This document shows positions 60,946 to 64,000 of a stretch of 64,000 bases of DNA, in pieces. The notes beneath the pieces were generated by a model that saw only the letters and a program-made list of their open reading frames with translations, did no database searches and was not told the DNA's origin. The stretch's first letter is position 1, and each line of letters begins with the position of its first letter. The stretch is from Brucella cytisi (GTDB lineage: Bacteria; Pseudomonadota; Alphaproteobacteria; Rhizobiales; Rhizobiaceae), in the NCBI GenBank assembly GCA_012103075.1, contig JAAVLQ010000002.1, positions 1,910,001 through 1,974,000 on the forward strand, written 5' to 3'. Made by a program: the position numbers and the translations under genes.

Positions 60946-61113
60946 AGCTTATCCTGAATTGCGTACTTTTCTGCACAATTCCACACATATGCGTAACCGG
61001 CAAGGTGGTTTGCGGAAAGTGACGGCTGAAACTTGGCAAAGCTTACGCTGGAGTGGAAACAATAGCTCCGGCGACAATGGCTCCAGTTCTTCGAGGTGAA
61101 CAAGGAGCACATC

Positions 61114-63363
61114 ATGTCACCCGCGATAAGTCTTCCAAATCATAACAAAAGAGGCTGGATACTCTCCCGCTTGTGTTCGTTCGTCTGGTTCTGCAACATG
61201 GTGTTGCTGCCGATGCTGGCTGTCATTTTCTGTCTGTTGCAGATCGTGCAGGCCCGCGCTGAAACACCCGCTCTGGTCACGCCGAGCGAGGTTCAATCCG
61301 GCAGTCTTTTGCTTGAGACAAGCGAACCCGGGCGTTATATCGAAGCGCCTCGGCTAGCGACGGACGTCAACCTCGATGTGAATGGCCCCACGGTCCGGGC
61401 CCGGCTGACGCAGGTATTCGAGAACCAGACCGACGGTTTCGTTGAAGCCCTGTATGTCTTCCCATTGCCGGAAGAAAGTGCGGTCTATTCGCTGAAGATG
61501 GTCATTGGCGATCGCGTGATTGTCGCTGACATCAAGGAGAAGCAGGCAGCCCGTGAAATATATGAACAGGCGAAAAGCGAAGGTAAAAAGCAACGCTGAT
61601 CGAACAGCAGCGACCCAACGTGTTTACCAATGCGGTTGCCAATATCGGCCCGCATGAGAAAGTCGTCATCCAGATTGAGTATCAGCAGGCGGTGCGGCTT
61701 TCCGATGAGCGTTTCTCGCTGCGTGTGCCGTTGGTCGTCGCACCACGTTACAATCCGGACAATGCCTCACCGGTTGTCCAGAAGTCGAAATGAAGAACGG
61801 CTGGGGCAAGTCGAGCGATGCGGGCAAACCTGATACTTACAATGCACCTCTTGTAACGCCTTTGGCCCCACCGGCTGCCCTGCGAACCAATCCTGTGAGC
61901 ATCTCGATCAAACTGAAGGCAGGCTTCCCCTTGGAGAGGTTGAGAGCCTTTACCACAAGGTCAGCATCGACACGATGAACAGCGCGACACGGGAAATCAC
62001 GCTGGACGAAACTGCTGGTGCAGATCGCGATTTCGTTCTTGAATGGAGCGCGGTCGCAAGCGACGCACCGCAGGTCGGGCTGTTCCGCGAACATATCGGC
62101 AAAGACAATTATGTACTTGCCTATGTTACGCCACCGGCAGTTGCCAGCGCAAAAAGGGCCCAGCGTGAAGTCATCTTCGTGATCGATAATTCCGGATCGA
62201 TGGGCGGTACTTCCATCGAACAGGCAAAGGCCAGCCCGGATTATGCACTGTCGCAACTTCAGCCCGGAGATCGTTTCAACGTGATCCGCTTCGATGACAC
62301 ATTGACCAAATTCTTCGAAGATTCAGTTGATGCTAATCAGGAGAATATCGCGTCCGCCCGCCGTTTCGTGACGAGCCTTGAAGGGCAAGGCGGCACCGAA
62401 ATGTTGCCTGCCCTTCATGCCGCACTTGATGACAGCAATCAGGGCAATGGATTGCGCCAGATCGTGTTTCTTACCGACGGCGAGATCAGCAATGAGCAGC
62501 AATTGTTAGATGCTGTTGCAGCACGTCGGGGGCGCTCGCGTATTTTCATGGTCGGTATCGGTTCTGCCCCGAATTCCTATCTGATGAACCGTGCGGCAGA
62601 ACTTGGACGCGGAACCTTCACCCATATCGGGTCGGCGGCTGAAGTGGACGAACGCATGCGGGCTCTGTTCGACAAGCTTGAAAACCCGGCTGTTACCGAT
62701 CTGAAGGCCAATTTCTCGGAAAAGAATGTGAGCGTGACTCCCTCCCTTCTACCCGATCTCTATCGTGGTGAACCACTTGTCATCGCCGCGCGAATGGGAA
62801 ACGCAACCGGAGGACTTGTTATTGAGGGCCAGATGGACGGTCGTCCATGGACGGTCAATCTGCCGCTTGATCAGGCAATGAATGCCGAAGGCATTTCAAA
62901 ACTGTGGGCACGTCGCAAGATTGACGACGCCGAAGTGGAACTTACCCTTGGGAAAATTTCCCAGAACGCCGCTGATGCGCGCATTCTTCGCCTCGCACTG
63001 GAGCATCATCTGGTCAGTCGGCTGACGAGCCTTGTGGCTGTCGACAAGACACCGTCCCGACCGGCAAATGCGCCGCTGACCCGCGCCGATATTCCACTGC
63101 AACTGCCTGCTGGCTGGGATTTTGACAAGCTGTTCGGCATTCGTGCGGATCGCACCGTCGGGGATCACGCAAGCATGGACATGAATAAGGCAAGCGACGC
63201 TGCCCGCAGCCATGAACGCCCTGCCTCGCCTTCATCGCCATCGCCGTCAATTCCGTTGCCGCAGACGGCAACGCCAGCGACACTGCTGCTTATGCAAGGC
63301 TTGGGTTTGATGCTGATTGGACTGTTCGTCTTCTGGTTCTTCCGCCGCAAGGAGAATGTGTGA
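61114..63363 (+). CDS. Sortase target protein with VIT and VWA domains and LPQTA sorting signal, three frameshifts
   Basis: AAGGAG precedes the ATG at 61114, and a long signal peptide is seen (VLLPMLAVIFCLLQIVQARA). The VIT domain has LTQVFENQTDGFVEALYVFP and KEKQAAREIYEQAKSEGKKA. The VWA domain has the MIDAS motif VIFVIDNSGSMGGTSIEQAK. The C-terminus carries LPQTA, a hydrophobic stretch (LLLMQGLGLMLIGLFVFWFF) and RRKENV. Frames break near 61590 (AAAAA for AAAAAA), 61785 and 61940. This is the layout of the proteobacterial sortase target family. The cognate sortase gene overlaps the stop. Confidence 0.88.
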
Positions 63364-63971
63364 TGCCTATCAATCAGGTTGTTACAGGGAACGCGCTGAA
63401 GCGTTCCCTACTCCCTGCGGTGGGCATGCTGCTAATTGCGCTGGGGATGATAATTGCCAGTCAGGGAATCTGGATCCATGCGAAGGCATTTGTGGCACAG
63501 ATCCTCCTCGAACGAGCTTTTGCGGAAAGCATTGAAGCTGGCGCACCAGTCAAACCCCGGAGCTGGGCCGATACATGGCCGGTTGCCCGTATTAAAGCGC
63601 CACGACTTAATGAATCAGCCATCGCTCTGAAAGGCGCCAGCGGGCAAGCATTGGCTTTCGGCCCCGGTCATCTGGACAATACGCCGATGGCTGGGGAACG
63701 GGGAACAGCCGTCTATGCTGCGCATCGCGACACACATTTCGCTTTTCTGAAGAATGTCGAAAAGAACGACCAGATACTCGTCACCCGCAGCGACGGAAAG
63801 ACGATTTCCTATCGTGTCAGTCATATGGCCGTCGCGCGTTGGGATGAAGCAAAGATCCCCGAAAATGGCGAAGGTCGGCATCTTATACTGGCGACATGTT
63901 ATCCGTTCGATGCTATCACGCCCGGGCCGCTTCGCTATCTGGTTTATGCGGATATGGAAGAACTACAGTAA
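63363..63971 (+). CDS. Class GN (Gram-negative) sortase
   Basis: This gene is intact, 202 residues. The start ATG at 63363 overlaps the target gene's stop. An N-terminal membrane anchor (LLPAVGMLLIALGMIIASQG) is followed by the beta-barrel: GERGTAVYAAHRDTHFAFLK has the catalytic His, LILATCYPFDAITPGPLRYL the catalytic Cys (in TCYPFD) and Arg. It acts in the inner membrane and cleaves LPxTA-type signals. The last 29 bases of the window hold nothing identifiable. Confidence 0.92.
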   Translation: MPINQVVTGNALKRSLLPAVGMLLIALGMIIASQGIWIHAKAFVAQILLERAFAESIEAGAPVKPRSWADTWPVARIKAPRLNESAIALKGASGQALAFGPGHLDNTPMAGERGTAVYAAHRDTHFAFLKNVEKNDQILVTRSDGKTISYRVSHMAVARWDEAKIPENGEGRHLILATCYPFDAITPGPLRYLVYADMEELQ

Positions 63972-64000
63972 CCCAGCACGAACTATCGGCTTTCACGAAA

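Noticed and set aside
1..64000. tRNA, rRNA, CRISPR array, riboswitch
   Set aside because: I looked for cloverleaf-like GTTCGA segments with matching arms, regularly spaced repeats and known leader structures, and found none that I can support.

Overview
The window is most like an alphaproteobacterium of the Rhizobiales, probably the Brucella/Ochrobactrum group. The grounds are moderate GC, an IS5/IS427-type insertion sequence, a SyrB-like remnant, a class GN (Gram-negative) sortase, and many LysR-controlled ABC importers. Nearly all of it is accessory metabolism. I saw no rRNA, tRNA or CRISPR array.

Bases 1-2143 hold the N-terminus of an HTH regulator, an MFS exporter, and a wrecked LysR/AraC remnant. 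Bases 2291-28087 are a long peptide and D-amino-acid island. It has two complete Dpp/Opp-type importers (one split over divergent operons around its LysR gene), a third solute-binding protein, an M55 D-aminopeptidase, two penicillin-binding-fold serine hydrolases without signal peptides, a class I glutamine amidotransferase, a YkuD L,D-transpeptidase, an AstE/aspartoacylase-type enzyme, a D-threonine aldolase/D-serine dehydratase-like PLP enzyme, a creatininase-family hydrolase and an M81 peptidase. The contents suggest uptake and hydrolysis of peptides containing D-amino acids or peptidoglycan fragments.

Bases 29078-30822 are a divergent LysR/GST pair with two palindromic sites between the genes. 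Bases 31010-39390 are a scrambled, partly acquired stretch: a 5' fragment of an SGNH esterase, a DUF4139 protein, an IS6 transposase remnant, GT25 and GT29-like glycosyltransferases, a truncated LysR, a complete IS5/IS427 element, a headless SyrB-like gene, a DyP peroxidase and a monooxygenase remnant.

Bases 39555-52059 are the most distinctive locus. It has a SorC regulator, a class II aldolase/SDR fusion, a ribose-type ABC importer, MtnK-like and MtnA-like enzymes, a transketolase split in two genes, and a RuBisCO-like protein. Both flanking promoters carry related TGAC/GTCA half-sites. It looks like a complete catabolic route for a (5-substituted?) pentose.

Bases 52111-59613 are an amino-acid or amine locus: GhrA-like dehydrogenase, polar amino-acid ABC importer, two FAD amine oxidases, an XRE-cupin regulator and a cupin protein. 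Bases 59711-63971 carry a MliC-like lipoprotein-type protein, an HTH regulator, and a sortase target (VIT-VWA, LPQTA sorting signal) with its class GN sortase.

A caution applies to everything: roughly one gene in two is broken by one-base frameshifts, mostly one base short or long in a homopolymer, while the protein on both sides is well conserved. This looks mainly like sequencing error. True decay is evident only for truncated pieces such as 1671-2143, 31010-31275, 33930-34165, 35993-36486 and 37543-37947. For frameshifted genes I give the span of the reconstructed reading.
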